DNA from: Bilophila wadsworthia ATCC 49260
GTDB lineage: Bacteria; Desulfobacterota; Desulfovibrionia; Desulfovibrionales; Desulfovibrionaceae
NCBI RefSeq assembly: GCF_000701705.1
Contig: NZ_JNJP01000009.1
Span: 1-64,000, forward strand
Reading direction: 5' to 3'
Length of the DNA: 64,000 nucleotides
A program made the translations under genes and the position numbers. A model generated the notes under the pieces. That model did not search any database. It was not told the origin of the DNA and worked only from the letters and a program-made list of their open reading frames with translations. Below, in pieces: positions 7,311 through 17,100 of this stretch (its first letter is position 1; every line of letters begins with the position of its first letter).

Positions 7311-8428
7311 AAAAAACTCCTGATTTTTGGTCAGGAGCATACCATTTCAAGGGGATGAGGGTTCAAGGGGTTGTTGGAAGGTTTTTTCCTCGCGCGGCTT
7401 TCTTCCAGTAGCCGTGCCCGCCGTTCACAGGCTTGACCCAAACGTCGGTATATTGGCAATTTTGACACCCACAGAATTGAGTAGGCATAGCAGCGATAGC
7501 GGCGCAGCTTGGTCACAAGAATATCACTACCACCGGAGGCTTTTATACCCACGCACTCGTCTCGTCCCAACGCCGTGCAGCAATAGCCCTGTCCGCTTGC
7601 ACCAATTGGGTACAAAATGGTGCGGAAAATGACACTTAAAAACAATATTATTAATAAGTTATGCCAATAAAATCCTTTCCATAAAAAAGGGAGCCTTTCG
7701 AGGCTGCTTTTTTTTGTGGGCAAAAGGGAGGGCCGAATGGTTGTAATCGTTTTCTTGTGAAAGAAGAGCTTTTTTAGGAAGGGAAAAGTTTTTTGATGAG
7801 TAGAGAGGATTTTCTATGTAACCATCTGATAATGAAAGTGTATTGAGTTATTAAAGACATATTTCTGAGAAATGAAAGTATGTTACGGAGAGTTTTTTCG
7901 ATACAGAAGAAAGGCACGGAAAGAAAAAATTTTGTATATTATTTAATATAGATACGTGAAATAGATGGTTCGTCCAAAGTCTTCACAAGGTTTTATCTCA
8001 TATATCACTAGACAAACAAGCCGGCTATCTGATACATCCAAATAAAATGATTCATATTAAATTACACAATGATACTAAAAATAAAAGTACCGTTGTGCAA
8101 ATACTGTTTTTGTGTTTTTAATTTTTTATTAAATACTAATAATATATTGTTTTTATTAATAAAAATTTAAAACAAACGAAAAATATCTTAGATAATTTTT
8201 ATTTTAAAATATTTCACTAAAAATATATAAATATCAGGTTCGTTTCTTGCCGTAATCAAATAACATATTGAAATAAAATTAAAATATCTAATTGCGATTC
8301 CTTATGCCCGCTATGCCATGTGGCTATGGACGGGAATTCGGGCCGGGAACGCTCACAAAGGAGGTGGCCTCTTCCGAACTGGCGGCACGAGTCGCGTTCA
8401 CCAGAATTTTTTTCATCAGGAGAAACGT
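7311..8428. other. Prophage edge and strongly AT-rich spacer
   Basis: Over 1.1 kb without a convincing gene. A minus-strand frame at 7331-7723 (130 codons, GASGQGYCCTALGRDECVG in its middle) is Cys-containing but has no ribosome site and is not accepted. A hairpin terminator lies at 7690-7717. From about 7720 to 8290 the DNA becomes extremely A+T-rich with long A and T runs, unlike everything around it. It then returns to normal composition about 130 bases before the binding-protein gene. This looks like the outer flank of the prophage remnant or a foreign, possibly bent-DNA, promoter region. No direct repeats marking attachment sites were recognised. Confidence 0.5.
7690..7717. terminator. 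Hairpin terminator at prophage edge
   Basis: AGCCT-TTCG-AGGCT stem with a UUCG-type tetraloop, preceded by an A run and followed by GCTTTTTTTT, so it can terminate on both strands. No gene ends immediately beside it on either strand. Confidence 0.65.
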
Positions 8429-9508
8429 ATGCGCCTCAGAAAGTTTTTCAGTTGCTGTATCGCCCTGTTGCTCTGCCTTGCCATAAGCGCGCCGGCCTTT
8501 TCCGCTCCCCTGACCAAGGTCCGTACCGCGTGGATGGATGAATTCGAAGCGTTCCCCATTTGGTACGCCAAGGAAAAAGGTTGGGATAAGGAAGCCGGGC
8601 TGGATCTTGAAATCCTGTATTTCACGTCCGGGATGGCGATTCTGAACGCGCTCCCCTCTGGAGAATGGCAATACGCCGCCATCGGCGCGGTGCCCGCCAT
8701 GATGGGGGCTCTCCGTTACAACACGTATGTCATTGCCAATGCCGATGAGGAATTCCTCATCAACCGCGTCCTCGTCCGGCCCGACAGCCCCATCGCCAAG
8801 GTGAAAGGGTGGAACAAGGATTATCCGGAGGTTCTCGGCAGCCCTGAAACCGTGAAGGGCAAGACCTTCCTGACCACCACCGTCTCGTCCGCCCACTATG
8901 CGCTCAGCGTATGGCTGCGTGTTCTCGGGCTCACTGAAAAAGACATCGTGCTCAAGAATATGGATCAGGCGCAGGCCCTCAGCGCTTACGAAGACGGCAT
9001 CGGGGACGGCGTATGTCTCTGGGCCCCCCATGCGTATGTGGGCGAGGCCAAAGGCTGGAAGCTTGTCGCCAACCCCAAGCTGTGTGGGCGTAGCAGCCCT
9101 TGCGTGATCGTGGCCGACCGCAAGTATGCGGATGCGAACCCTGAGGTGACCGCGCGTTTCCTCTCCGTGTATATGCGGGCCATGAATATGCTGCAGAACG
9201 AGCCGCTGGAGTCCCTTGTCCCTGAATACCGCCGCTTCTTCCTTGAATGGGCGGGCAGGGACTACCCCGCCGATCTGGCACTGCTCGATCTTCAGACGCA
9301 CCCGGTCTTCAATCTGGACGAGCAGCTCGCCATGTTCGACGCCTCCAAGGGTCAGAGCAAGGCCCAGTACGCGCAGAGCGAAATGGCCAGATTCTTCGCC
9401 GAAATCGGCAGCATCAACAAGGATGAACTGAAGAGGGTGGAAGACGGCTCCTACGCCACGGACAAGTTCCTGAAGCTCATCAAGAAGCCCATACCCTCCT
9501 ACAAGTAA
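8429..9508 (+). CDS. ABC transporter substrate-binding protein (NMT1/TauA-like), orphan
   Basis: A 359-residue periplasmic binding protein. ATG 8429 is chosen because CAGGAG precedes it and it gives a signal peptide (MRLRKFFSCCIALLLCLAIS ... APAFSA). The mature part has the two-lobed NMT1/SsuA/TauA pattern: WYAKEKGWDKEAGLDLEI near the start and ALPSGEWQYAAIGAVPAMMG in lobe one. This group binds sulfonates, nitrate, pyrimidine precursors or related small anions. No permease or ATPase gene lies next to it. It is followed by its own terminator, so it is an orphan binding protein expressed alone. Its ligand cannot be read from the sequence. Confidence 0.85.
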   Translation: MRLRKFFSCCIALLLCLAISAPAFSAPLTKVRTAWMDEFEAFPIWYAKEKGWDKEAGLDLEILYFTSGMAILNALPSGEWQYAAIGAVPAMMGALRYNTYVIANADEEFLINRVLVRPDSPIAKVKGWNKDYPEVLGSPETVKGKTFLTTTVSSAHYALSVWLRVLGLTEKDIVLKNMDQAQALSAYEDGIGDGVCLWAPHAYVGEAKGWKLVANPKLCGRSSPCVIVADRKYADANPEVTARFLSVYMRAMNMLQNEPLESLVPEYRRFFLEWAGRDYPADLALLDLQTHPVFNLDEQLAMFDASKGQSKAQYAQSEMARFFAEIGSINKDELKRVEDGSYATDKFLKLIKKPIPSYK

Positions 9509-9530
9509 ACGGATGTCCCTCTGCCCTGAA

Positions 9531-9556
9531 GGGAAGGCTTCGGCCTTCCCTTTTTT
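9531..9556 (+). terminator. Intrinsic terminator after the orphan binding protein
   Basis: GGGAAGGC-TTCG-GCCTTCCC stem with a UUCG tetraloop, then TTTTTT. A strong factor-independent terminator. Confidence 0.93.
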
Positions 9557-10223
9557 GTTCAACGCGGTAAAAAAATTATCCTTTACAAGATATGGAGAGT
9601 GTTCATCAATGGTTTCTATTCAGAACTTGGAATGATAAGCCATATCGGTGCCGATGCGTTTGCCGTGTGGATTCCTGATCTCGCGGATACGCGGGCTCTT
9701 GGAAAGAAATCCGGTGGCTGTTGGACGTTGGCCATACGTTCGAACCATGTCCGGTTGCAGTGCCGAGGGGCGGTAGGGGCTCGTCGGCGATACAGTATGT
9801 ATTGACTTGTATCAAAAGACATATGAGAGTCGGGCTCTCCACCCTGTTGAAGAGAAGTATCCCTTCTTTACAATGGGATCAGTATAGAACCAAAGTAGCG
9901 CCGGATTAGAAACTGAAAATGATTCCTGATTGACAAGGGAAGAGCTGTGGGCTAGGGAGCCTGTGCGAATGTATTCCCTTGTTGCCTGGATAGAGCGTTT
10001 GTAGAGCAAATCCCGGCCGAGGTAGGCCTTCCGCCCATGTGGAGACATACGCCGGGAAAGAGGGGTTCCGCTTGTGAGGGAGTGGGAACAAGAGGACGGG
10101 CTTGCCGGGCGTTCTGCCCGGAATGCCGGAGCAGGCTGGCTATGAGCCGCCGTGCAGCGAGGGAGGCCCGGATGACGAGCCGTGATTCCCTTCCGACAAC
10201 CGACCGGAATGAAGGCGTGAACC
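9557..10223. other. Non-coding stretch, no gene recognised
   Basis: About 670 bases between the terminator and the membrane-protein gene. Several short frames exist on both strands (for example 9616-9822 minus and 10037-10261 plus), but none has a ribosome site, a recognisable family or convincing protein composition. A GTTCGAACC sequence near 9738 recalls a tRNA T-loop, but the flanking bases do not form a T stem or acceptor stem. Its function is unknown; it may hold promoter elements for the downstream pair. Confidence 0.4.
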
Positions 10224-11090
10224 GTGATAGAGAAATGCGAACCGATTACCCATCTGTTTGATGCTGTCCATCAGTTATGGGATCACAGGCGTACGCAGCG
10301 TGCGTTCGCTACCCTGATCTTCTTCATTTATCTTGCGGGGCTTCTGGGTATCGAGGCCAACCGGCAGGGGGTACTGCCTCCGTGGCTGGAGCATATTACG
10401 CCCATAAGCCACTTTCAGGCGATCCATCTGGCTTTCACGCTTATCCTCGGCATGGAGGTGATGGAGCTTATCCTGACCATTTCCGGATCGCTTTCCAAAT
10501 CGCTCGGCAAGCAGTTTGAAGTCATGGCCCTCATCCTGCTCCGGGACGCCTTTAAAGAATTATCCAAGCTCCCCGAGCCGGTCAGCCTCACGTCAGGCAT
10601 CGAGCCGGTGGTGCACATCGCCTCTGCGGGGCTGGGCGCGCTGATCATCTTCATTTGCCTCGGTTTTTATTATCAGCTCCGTACCCATCAGAATTATATA
10701 ACCAATCCAGAAGAACAGATGCGGTACGTCATGTCGAAGAAGCTCATCTCGCTCGTGCTGTTCCTGCTCTTCGTAGGCATCGCCGTCCGGGATTTGATAT
10801 TGTTCGTGCAGACCGGCAATGACGCTGACTTCTTTGAAACCATCTACACCATCCTGATCTTCGCGGACATCGCGCTGGTGCTCATTTCGCAGCGGTTCAT
10901 GCCGGATTTTCACGCCGTGTTCCGCAACTCCGGTTTCGTGATCGGGACGCTGATCATGCGCCTGTCCTTGTCCGCCCCTTGGCCTTGGAACATCGCGTCG
11001 AGCATTTTTGCGGCGGTTTTTGTCCTGGCCCTGACGTGGGCCACCACCTATTTCGGGCCTTCGCGTCTGCGGAAGCCGTTACCGAGGTAG
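10224..11090 (+). CDS. Polytopic inner-membrane protein of unknown function
   Basis: A 288-residue protein starting at a GTG at 10224. It has about six hydrophobic segments, roughly at residues 27-45, 67-90, 128-150, 174-193, 205-225 and 240-275. The loop between the second and third segments is amphipathic (LRDAFKELSKLPEPVSLTSG). I do not recognise a named family. The next gene starts four bases after its stop, so the two are cotranscribed and probably translationally coupled. No substrate or enzyme motif is visible. Confidence 0.65.
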   Translation: MIEKCEPITHLFDAVHQLWDHRRTQRAFATLIFFIYLAGLLGIEANRQGVLPPWLEHITPISHFQAIHLAFTLILGMEVMELILTISGSLSKSLGKQFEVMALILLRDAFKELSKLPEPVSLTSGIEPVVHIASAGLGALIIFICLGFYYQLRTHQNYITNPEEQMRYVMSKKLISLVLFLLFVGIAVRDLILFVQTGNDADFFETIYTILIFADIALVLISQRFMPDFHAVFRNSGFVIGTLIMRLSLSAPWPWNIASSIFAAVFVLALTWATTYFGPSRLRKPLPR

Positions 11091-11094
11091 CGTC

Positions 11095-11802
11095 ATGCTG
11101 TATGAGATCGAACAGGCTGTTTTTGAACGTTTTCCGGGATATGCGCGGATGGCCGTGGTTGCCGAGGGCGTGGACAACACCCGGGAAATCCCTGAGCTGG
11201 CCGAACTGCTGGCCCAGTGTGAGGAAGGCGTGCGCCGTGATGATCTGGAGGATTTCTGGCATGTCCCGGTGCTGGAAACATGGGCCGAAGCCTTCTCGGG
11301 CATGGGCATCAAACCCAAGAAGAACCCGCCGTCCGTGATCAACCTCATCAAGCGCTGCCGTGCGGGGAAACCTCTTCCGTTCATCAATCCGCTGGTGGCG
11401 ATCTTCAACTGCATCAGTCTGAAATATTTGTTGCCGTGCGGGGGCGACGACCGGAACGTCATCGAGGGCGATCTGCGCCTCGGCATTGCGGACGGTACCG
11501 AAAACTATGTGCCGCTCGGCCAGCCCGACGTGCTGGAGCACCCGCAGCCCGGCGAAGTCATCTATTATGATACGGCGACGAAAGATGTGTTCTGCCGGGC
11601 ATGGTGCTGGAAGAACGGCAACCGCAGCAAATTGATGCCCGAAACCACGAATGCGGTGATCAATGTGGACGCGATGCCGCCTCTGCCCTTGGCGACCGCC
11701 GAACAGGCCGCCGAAGAAGTCGCCGGGCTGCTCCGCCGCTTCACTGGAGCCAAGACGGCCATCCATAAGCTGACCGCCGAGACTCCGCGCTTTACGCTGT
11801 GA
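11095..11802 (+). CDS. B3/B4 tRNA-binding-domain protein
   Basis: A 235-residue protein matching the stand-alone B3/B4 domain family. This domain also occurs in the beta subunit of phenylalanyl-tRNA synthetase, where it edits Tyr-tRNA. Characteristic parts are NPPSVINLIKRCRAGKPLPF (about residues 80-100), NPLVAIFNCISLKYLLPCGGDD and the later GEVIYYDT...CRAWCWKNG. Free-standing members are suspected to act on mischarged tRNA or to sense amino acids; the actual activity is not established. It starts with an ATG four bases after the membrane-protein gene and is followed about 160 bases later by a terminator. Confidence 0.8.
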   Translation: MLYEIEQAVFERFPGYARMAVVAEGVDNTREIPELAELLAQCEEGVRRDDLEDFWHVPVLETWAEAFSGMGIKPKKNPPSVINLIKRCRAGKPLPFINPLVAIFNCISLKYLLPCGGDDRNVIEGDLRLGIADGTENYVPLGQPDVLEHPQPGEVIYYDTATKDVFCRAWCWKNGNRSKLMPETTNAVINVDAMPPLPLATAEQAAEEVAGLLRRFTGAKTAIHKLTAETPRFTL

Positions 11803-11959
11803 TGATTCGTACCCCGGCCCCTCTCCGGCACCGTATTCTCGGCAAGACGGTTTTGGGAGGTTTTCAGGGTTGTTTTGGCCAGAAGGCTTTCCCTGCAGGT
11901 ATGGGGAAGGCGAACGCCGTGTTCCCGTTTTATCGGTAGTCCCGGCACGGCGCTGGTCG

Positions 11960-11990
11960 GGGATGCTCCGTATGGGGCATCCCTTTTTTT
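11960..11990 (+). terminator. Intrinsic terminator
   Basis: GGGATGC/GCATCCC stem with a ten-base loop followed by seven T residues. It terminates the 10224-11802 operon. Confidence 0.85.
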
Positions 11991-12084
11991 ATGGCGTTGA
12001 GCTTCCTTATGGAAAGAGTTCCATGAGTTATCGTGGCTATGGGCGTGACTCCGTTTTGGGAGATCCTCCATAACGGAATAGGCG

Positions 12085-12447
12085 TTATTTCCGGGGGATG
12101 GCACGCATAGGGTTCTTCCCGAAAAACAAGGCGGCGGCTATGACAGCCAGACACGGAGCCCATACCCAGCGCAATTCTGAGAGCATGACGGAGAGCCCCC
12201 GTTGCGACAGGAGCCCCTTGAGGCCGAACGGCGAAACCCGGATAGGGCGCCAGTCGCAGAAGTACCGGGTTTGGTCGAAGGGCCAGAACGCGTCGGCATA
12301 GCTGATGCCGAACCGGAAGCCGATGACGTCGGCATCCGGCAAAACGGCGCACAGGATGCCGAAGAGCAGCATCCGGGTGGAAACCCGTCCGCCCAGGAGT
12401 GCCGCCAACGCGAGCACGGGTGCGGGATGGGAAAAAACAGTGGGCAT
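12085..12447 (-). CDS. YdjM/DUF457-type membrane hydrolase with internal deletion
   Basis: A 120-residue protein starting at ATG 12447 (AAGAG upstream). Both ends match the family of inner-membrane metal-dependent hydrolases: MPTVFSHPAPVLALA and LPDADVIGFRFGISYADAF at the N-terminal side, then WPFDQTRYFCDWRPIRVSP and the SELRWVWAP helix at the C-terminal side. Family members are usually 170-200 residues and carry a GHRGxxHS motif plus a SHGLLD-type motif between these parts. Here YADAF is joined directly to WPFDQ (near 12285), so about 60 residues including the metal-binding motifs are missing, in frame. The product is probably inactive as a hydrolase but could still be made. Confidence 0.75.
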   Translation of the reverse strand: MPTVFSHPAPVLALAALLGGRVSTRMLLFGILCAVLPDADVIGFRFGISYADAFWPFDQTRYFCDWRPIRVSPFGLKGLLSQRGLSVMLSELRWVWAPCLAVIAAALFFGKNPMRAIPRK

Positions 12448-12532
12448 GGGGAACTCTTGAGATGGCGGCCTAGGTGTTGCTGCATGGCGGGATAGGATGT
12501 CCCCTTGCCTTTCACCCGGATCGTCCGTCATG

Positions 12533-13462
12533 TCAATCGCCTTGGTGCGCGTGGCCGAAGTCCCTATGCAGGAGTGTTTCAAGCGCCGGGAGCGCCCTGC
12601 TGACGCACGCTTTCCCTTCGTTGATGACCTCTTCGGCCTTGTAGAATTCCAGCAGCCCGACATGGGCGAGCCTCGGCGTCAGAAAAATGTCCGGAGGATC
12701 TCCGGCCATGCGGCTCCGGGTGATCCTGTCCTGCACGATGTCCACGGCACTGGCGATGGTGCCGAAGACGCTCGGCGGGTGGTGTGCGGGGGATTCGTTT
12801 TCGCCGAACAGCGTGGTGCCGTACTGCCTGATGGTCATGGCGATACGTTCCACGAAATCTCCCTCGCCCTCTTTATTTTCTTTCGGCTTTTTCTTGGCGG
12901 AGTGCCGCCCGATGAGCTCGCCGTTCAGGTTGACGGCGAGGACGATGTCCGCCCCAAGCGCACGGCAAACGGAAATAGGCACGGGATTGACCAGCCCGCC
13001 GTCAAACAGCCAGCGGTCATGATAAAAGACGGGCGGGAACAAACCGGGAAGGGAGATGGAAGACCAGATCGCTTCTTCAAGCGGACCTTTCTTCAGCCAG
13101 TATTCCCTGCCGGTGCTCACCTCCGTGGCGACGGAGGCATAGCGCACGGGCAGATCTTCGATGAGCATACCCGGCGGGGTCACACAGTCCGCGAAGAAGG
13201 CACGGAGTTTTTCCTTATTCACAAACCCATCGATGGACATGCTGAAATTGAAGTACGACGCCGTATTAAGTTTGGTCAGCGCGCACACGCGCTGCTTCAG
13301 CCGGCCAAGGTTTCCGGTGGCGTACGCCGCGCCCACAATCGAACCGATGGACGTCCCGCACACGATTTCGGGGTGGATGTCCAGCTCCGCGAGTGCTTCA
13401 ATGATGCCTATATGCGACCAGCCCCGTGCGGAGCCGCTCCCCAGCGCCAATCCTATTTTCAT
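12533..13462 (-). CDS. Patatin-like phospholipase (RssA-like)
   Basis: A protein of 309 residues from ATG 13462; an alternative ATG at 13477 adds five residues. It has all patatin hallmarks: oxyanion-hole GSGSARG near residue 8, nucleophile elbow GTSIGS near residue 36, and catalytic DGG in LFDGGLVNPVP near residue 155. It should be a serine acyl hydrolase acting on phospholipids, cytoplasmic or membrane-associated since no signal peptide is present. It is upstream of the truncated YdjM-type gene, 85 bases apart on the same strand, and divergent from the arsR-like gene, with which it shares a roughly 320-base intergenic region. Confidence 0.88.
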   Translation of the reverse strand: MKIGLALGSGSARGWSHIGIIEALAELDIHPEIVCGTSIGSIVGAAYATGNLGRLKQRVCALTKLNTASYFNFSMSIDGFVNKEKLRAFFADCVTPPGMLIEDLPVRYASVATEVSTGREYWLKKGPLEEAIWSSISLPGLFPPVFYHDRWLFDGGLVNPVPISVCRALGADIVLAVNLNGELIGRHSAKKKPKENKEGEGDFVERIAMTIRQYGTTLFGENESPAHHPPSVFGTIASAVDIVQDRITRSRMAGDPPDIFLTPRLAHVGLLEFYKAEEVINEGKACVSRALPALETLLHRDFGHAHQGD

Positions 13463-13743
13463 GGCAGACCGCCTCATTGCATATTCGATCCTGCCCGGAG
13501 GAGGGCAGGGTGGATGCGCGTTTTTTGAAGTATTTTTTGATCGCGTTCCAGATTTTTTATACGGTGTGCCGCCGTTTCTGTCGATAGCGTTACAAATCGT
13601 TTCTTGAACATCGTGAAGCCCTATTCAGAGGAAGCGGAAGGCACCCGTTGGAACAGAAAACACCTAATAGTGTATAATAAAAAGAGAAAAATACAATCAT
13701 TCAAGCGTATATGTGAGAAAAACGCGCGTGAGGAAGAAAATGC

Positions 13744-13781
13744 TTGACTTATTATAACTAAAAAACTAGTTTTTTAGTTAT
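13744..13781 (+). promoter_or_regulatory. Palindromic operator and promoter of the ArsR-type regulator
   Basis: A perfect 28-base palindrome spans 13754-13781, each half ATAACTAAAAAACT or its complement. TTGACT at 13744-13749 can serve as -35, with a weak -10 (TAGTTT, 13767-13772) inside the palindrome. The ATG of the regulator (13780) overlaps the last bases of the palindrome and no ribosome site is present. The mRNA may therefore start at or next to the ATG (leaderless). Autorepression by the ArsR-type protein is the natural inference. Confidence 0.7.
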
Positions 13782-14112
13782 GAATACACACTACCTCAAC
13801 GGACTGCCTCAGGAATGGACTGCCATCGCTGAAGTTTTTTCAGCACTGGGGGATGGGACACGGCAAACGATCCTGCTGCTCTTTGAGCCGGGGGAATCCA
13901 TCGAGCTGAAAACCTTCGTGGACATCTTGCCGCTGAGCCGTTCGGCGGTGGTGCACCACCTTAAAGTCTTGGAGCAGGCGGGATTGTTGATCCCGCACAA
14001 GCACGGGAGGGCTCTTTCGTACACGCTCAACCTTGCCTGCGCCGTCCATGCGCTTGGACAGGTCAAGACGTACGCCGACGAACTGCTTGCCGCGACCGAA
14101 GCGGCGCAATGA
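13780..14112 (+). CDS. ArsR/SmtB-family transcriptional regulator
   Basis: A 110-residue winged-helix regulator: FSALGDGTRQTILLLFEPGE at residues 20-39, recognition helix LSRSAVVHHLKVLEQAGLL at about 52-70, wing HKHGRALSYTLN after it. The CxC-type metal motif of classical ArsR sensors is not present, so its signal is probably not arsenite or a soft metal via that site. The start overlaps a 28-base palindrome that is likely its own operator. It is 22 bases upstream of the large LplT-Aas-type fusion gene on the same strand and is the obvious candidate to control it. Confidence 0.85.
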   Translation: MNTHYLNGLPQEWTAIAEVFSALGDGTRQTILLLFEPGESIELKTFVDILPLSRSAVVHHLKVLEQAGLLIPHKHGRALSYTLNLACAVHALGQVKTYADELLAATEAAQ

Positions 14113-14134
14113 CACACCTTTTTGGAGTCGTTCC

Positions 14135-17100
14135 ATGAGTACCGACAGCGGGAATCAGAAATATCAGGCGCTTGCCCTCGGGACCAGCTATGCCCTTGGG
14201 ACCTTCAACGACAACTTCTTCAAGCAGGCCGGCCTGCTTCTTGCCGTGACCACGGGCAACGCGGTGTTCCAATCGCAGGTGACGTTCCTATTCGCGCTGC
14301 CGTTCGTGCTCTTCTCCGCATGGAGCGGCTGGCTTGCCGACCGTTTCGCCAAGAAAAGCCTCGTCATCTGCGCGAAGACGCTGGAACTCGCGGCTATGCT
14401 GGCGGGAGCGTGGGGCATGGTGACGCTCGACTGGAACTGGATGCTCGCCATGACCTTCTGCATGGGCCTGAGCTCCACGCTGTTCAGCCCGGCGCTCAAC
14501 GGCTCCATCCCCGAACTGTTTCCCGTCGGCCAAGTCCCCCGCATCAACGCCTTGTTCAAGCTCGGGACCACGGCGTCCATCCTGTTCGGGGTGTTCCTCG
14601 CCGGGATCGCGCTGGATCAGGCATGGATCGAAACGGCTTACCCCTTCGGCCGCTGGCTGGTGGCGATATTGGCCGTGACCGTCGCGGCCGGGGGGCTTGT
14701 GAGTACGGCCTTCATTCCCGCGTACCCGGGAGCCGGAAGCCGCAACCCTTTCCCATGGTCGGCGGTCATCGATTCCTTCCGCTTTCTGCGCACTCTCCGC
14801 AAGGATGGCCCGCTGCACCTTGTCATCTGGGCGGAAGCGTTCTTCTATTTCCTCTCGACCCTGCTGTTGCTCGAGATCAATAACCTTGGGGGCGCGGAAC
14901 TCGGCCTGTCCTATACGGCGACCAGTTTCCTGCCCGTAGCCCTGATGGTCGGCATCTGCGCGGGCTCGCTGCTCGCCGCCAGAGGCACGCCCGAAAGCTG
15001 GCGCACGCTGCTGGTCCCGGCGATCATGGGCATCGGCGTCCTGCTGTGCCTTGTGCCGGTCGTCGCCGCTGCCGATCCCGCGCTCCGGCTTCCATTGCTG
15101 TTCGGGCTGTACGCGCTTGCCGGGACGTGCGGCGGGCTCTACCTCATCCCGATCACCAGCTTTATCCAAGTCCGTCCCGCCGCCACGGACAAGGGGCGCA
15201 TCCTCGGGCTCGACAACTGCCTTTCTTTCACCGGCATCCTGCTTGCGGGCCAACTGTATCTGCCCCTGTCATTGTTGCGGCCCTCGCACGGGCATGTGGT
15301 CCTCGGCATTCTCAGCTTGGGCGTTGCCTGCATGTTTCTGGCCGTGATGCGTGGTTTCGGGCGGCATCAAAACCCTGAAGAACCGTTTTCGGAGCCGGTC
15401 CCGGCGACTTCATCCTTGCCCCCGGTTGCGCATGGTCCCGGTTTTCGGGCGCTGCTGGCGTTTGTCCGCGGGCTGTTGCGGCTGCGCTATACGATAGAGG
15501 TGGAAGGGCTTGAAGCCGTGCGCGCCCGCGACGATGGGCGTCCGATTCTGTTCCTGCCCAACCATCCGGCACTTATCGACCCAGCGCTTGTCTACACGAG
15601 CCTTGCGGGCTTTGCGCCGAGGCCCCTCGGGGATGAACGCCAAGTCGAACAGCCGGTGATCCGCACGCTGACCCGATTGATCGGAACCATTTCCATACCG
15701 GATCTGCGCCGGGAGGGACGCACGGCGGAGAGCGGGGTGCATGAGGCGTTGGAACGCGTGGCCGGAGTCCTGCGCTCGGGCGGGAATGTCCTTCTTTATC
15801 CCGCCGGGGGGCTTACCCGTACGGGCCGGGAACGGCTCGGCGGCAATCGGGGGGTATACAGTTTGCGCGGGCTGGTTCCGGATGTACGGCTGGTACTCGT
15901 CAGGACGACGGGCCTCTGGGGAAGCTCGTTCAGCTGGGCGCGGGGTACGGCTCCGGATATCCTCAAGGGATTGGCCCGGGGCGTGTTCGAACTGCTGCTC
16001 AACGGCATATTCTTTATGCCGCGCCGACGGGTGCGGATATCGGTATCGGAACCGGAATTGCCCGGACAGGCCGATGGGCTGCGCACGCTCAACGAGGCGC
16101 TGGAAACCTTCTACAATGCGGACATGACGCCCGCGCTCGCTGTACCATACCATTTCTTGCTCGGTTCCACGCCGAAGGAACTGCCCGCGCCCGTAATGCA
16201 AACCCCGGACGGGGCTGCCTTGGCGGACGTACCAAAGGCCATCAGGGAAAGGGTATTGGCCATCCTGCGGGAAGAGAGCGGGGTGGAGGTTATCGAAGAT
16301 ACGGCGACGCTCGCCACGGATCTGGGGATCGACAGCTTGTCGCTCATCAATGTCAGCGTACGGCTTGAGGAGATTTCCGGCCAGCCCATCGAGCAGCTTG
16401 AAGCGCTGCGCACGGTTGGTGATTGTATCCTCGCGGCGGCAGGACTGCTCGGCGCGGCAGGTGAAGCCGCCGAACCGCCCGCCGCGTGGTTCCCCACGGG
16501 AGAGGCGCGCACCCTTTCGGTCCCGGACGGACGGAATCTGGTGGAGACGGCATTTCGGCAGGCCATGCGCTCTCCCTCGCGGCTCATGCTTGCCGACGGA
16601 GCTGCCGCACTCTCGGCGCGGGATATGATCATGCAGGCTTTTGTGCTGGCGTCCTTCATCAAGGCAAAAGCGGGGAACGGGGAGCGCGTCGGCATCATGC
16701 TGCCCGCTTCGGCTGCAGCCGTGCTCGTGTGGCTCGGGGCGCTCATGGCCGGAAAGACGCCCGTGATGTGCAATTGGACGAGTGGGGCGGCCAACTTTTC
16801 CCACGGCCTTGAAGCGGCAGGCGTGCGCCGCGTCTTCACTTCGTCCCGCCTGCTGGACAGGCTTTCCGGGCAAGGGTTCCCCGTCGGCGAACATGCCGAT
16901 GTCTGGGTGGCGCTTGAAGACGCGAAGCGCCTTTCGCTCCCGGCGAAGCTCGGCGCGTTCCTCAAGTCCCGCCTGCTGGGTATTCCCTGCCTCGGAGAGG
17001 CCGTCATCCCGCGCCGCGTGCCGGAAACGGCGGCGATCCTGTTCACCTCGGGTTCCGAGGCTCTGCCGAAGGCCGTACCGCTCACCCATATGAACATCCT

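Noticed and set aside
7331..7723. Possible minus-strand gene of 130 codons upstream of the endolysin
   Set aside because: No ribosome site, no recognisable family, and it runs through a terminator hairpin. The Cys-rich middle is curious but insufficient.
9730..9760. GTTCGAACC sequence resembling a tRNA T-loop
   Set aside because: The flanking bases do not pair into a T stem and no acceptor, D or anticodon arms can be drawn.
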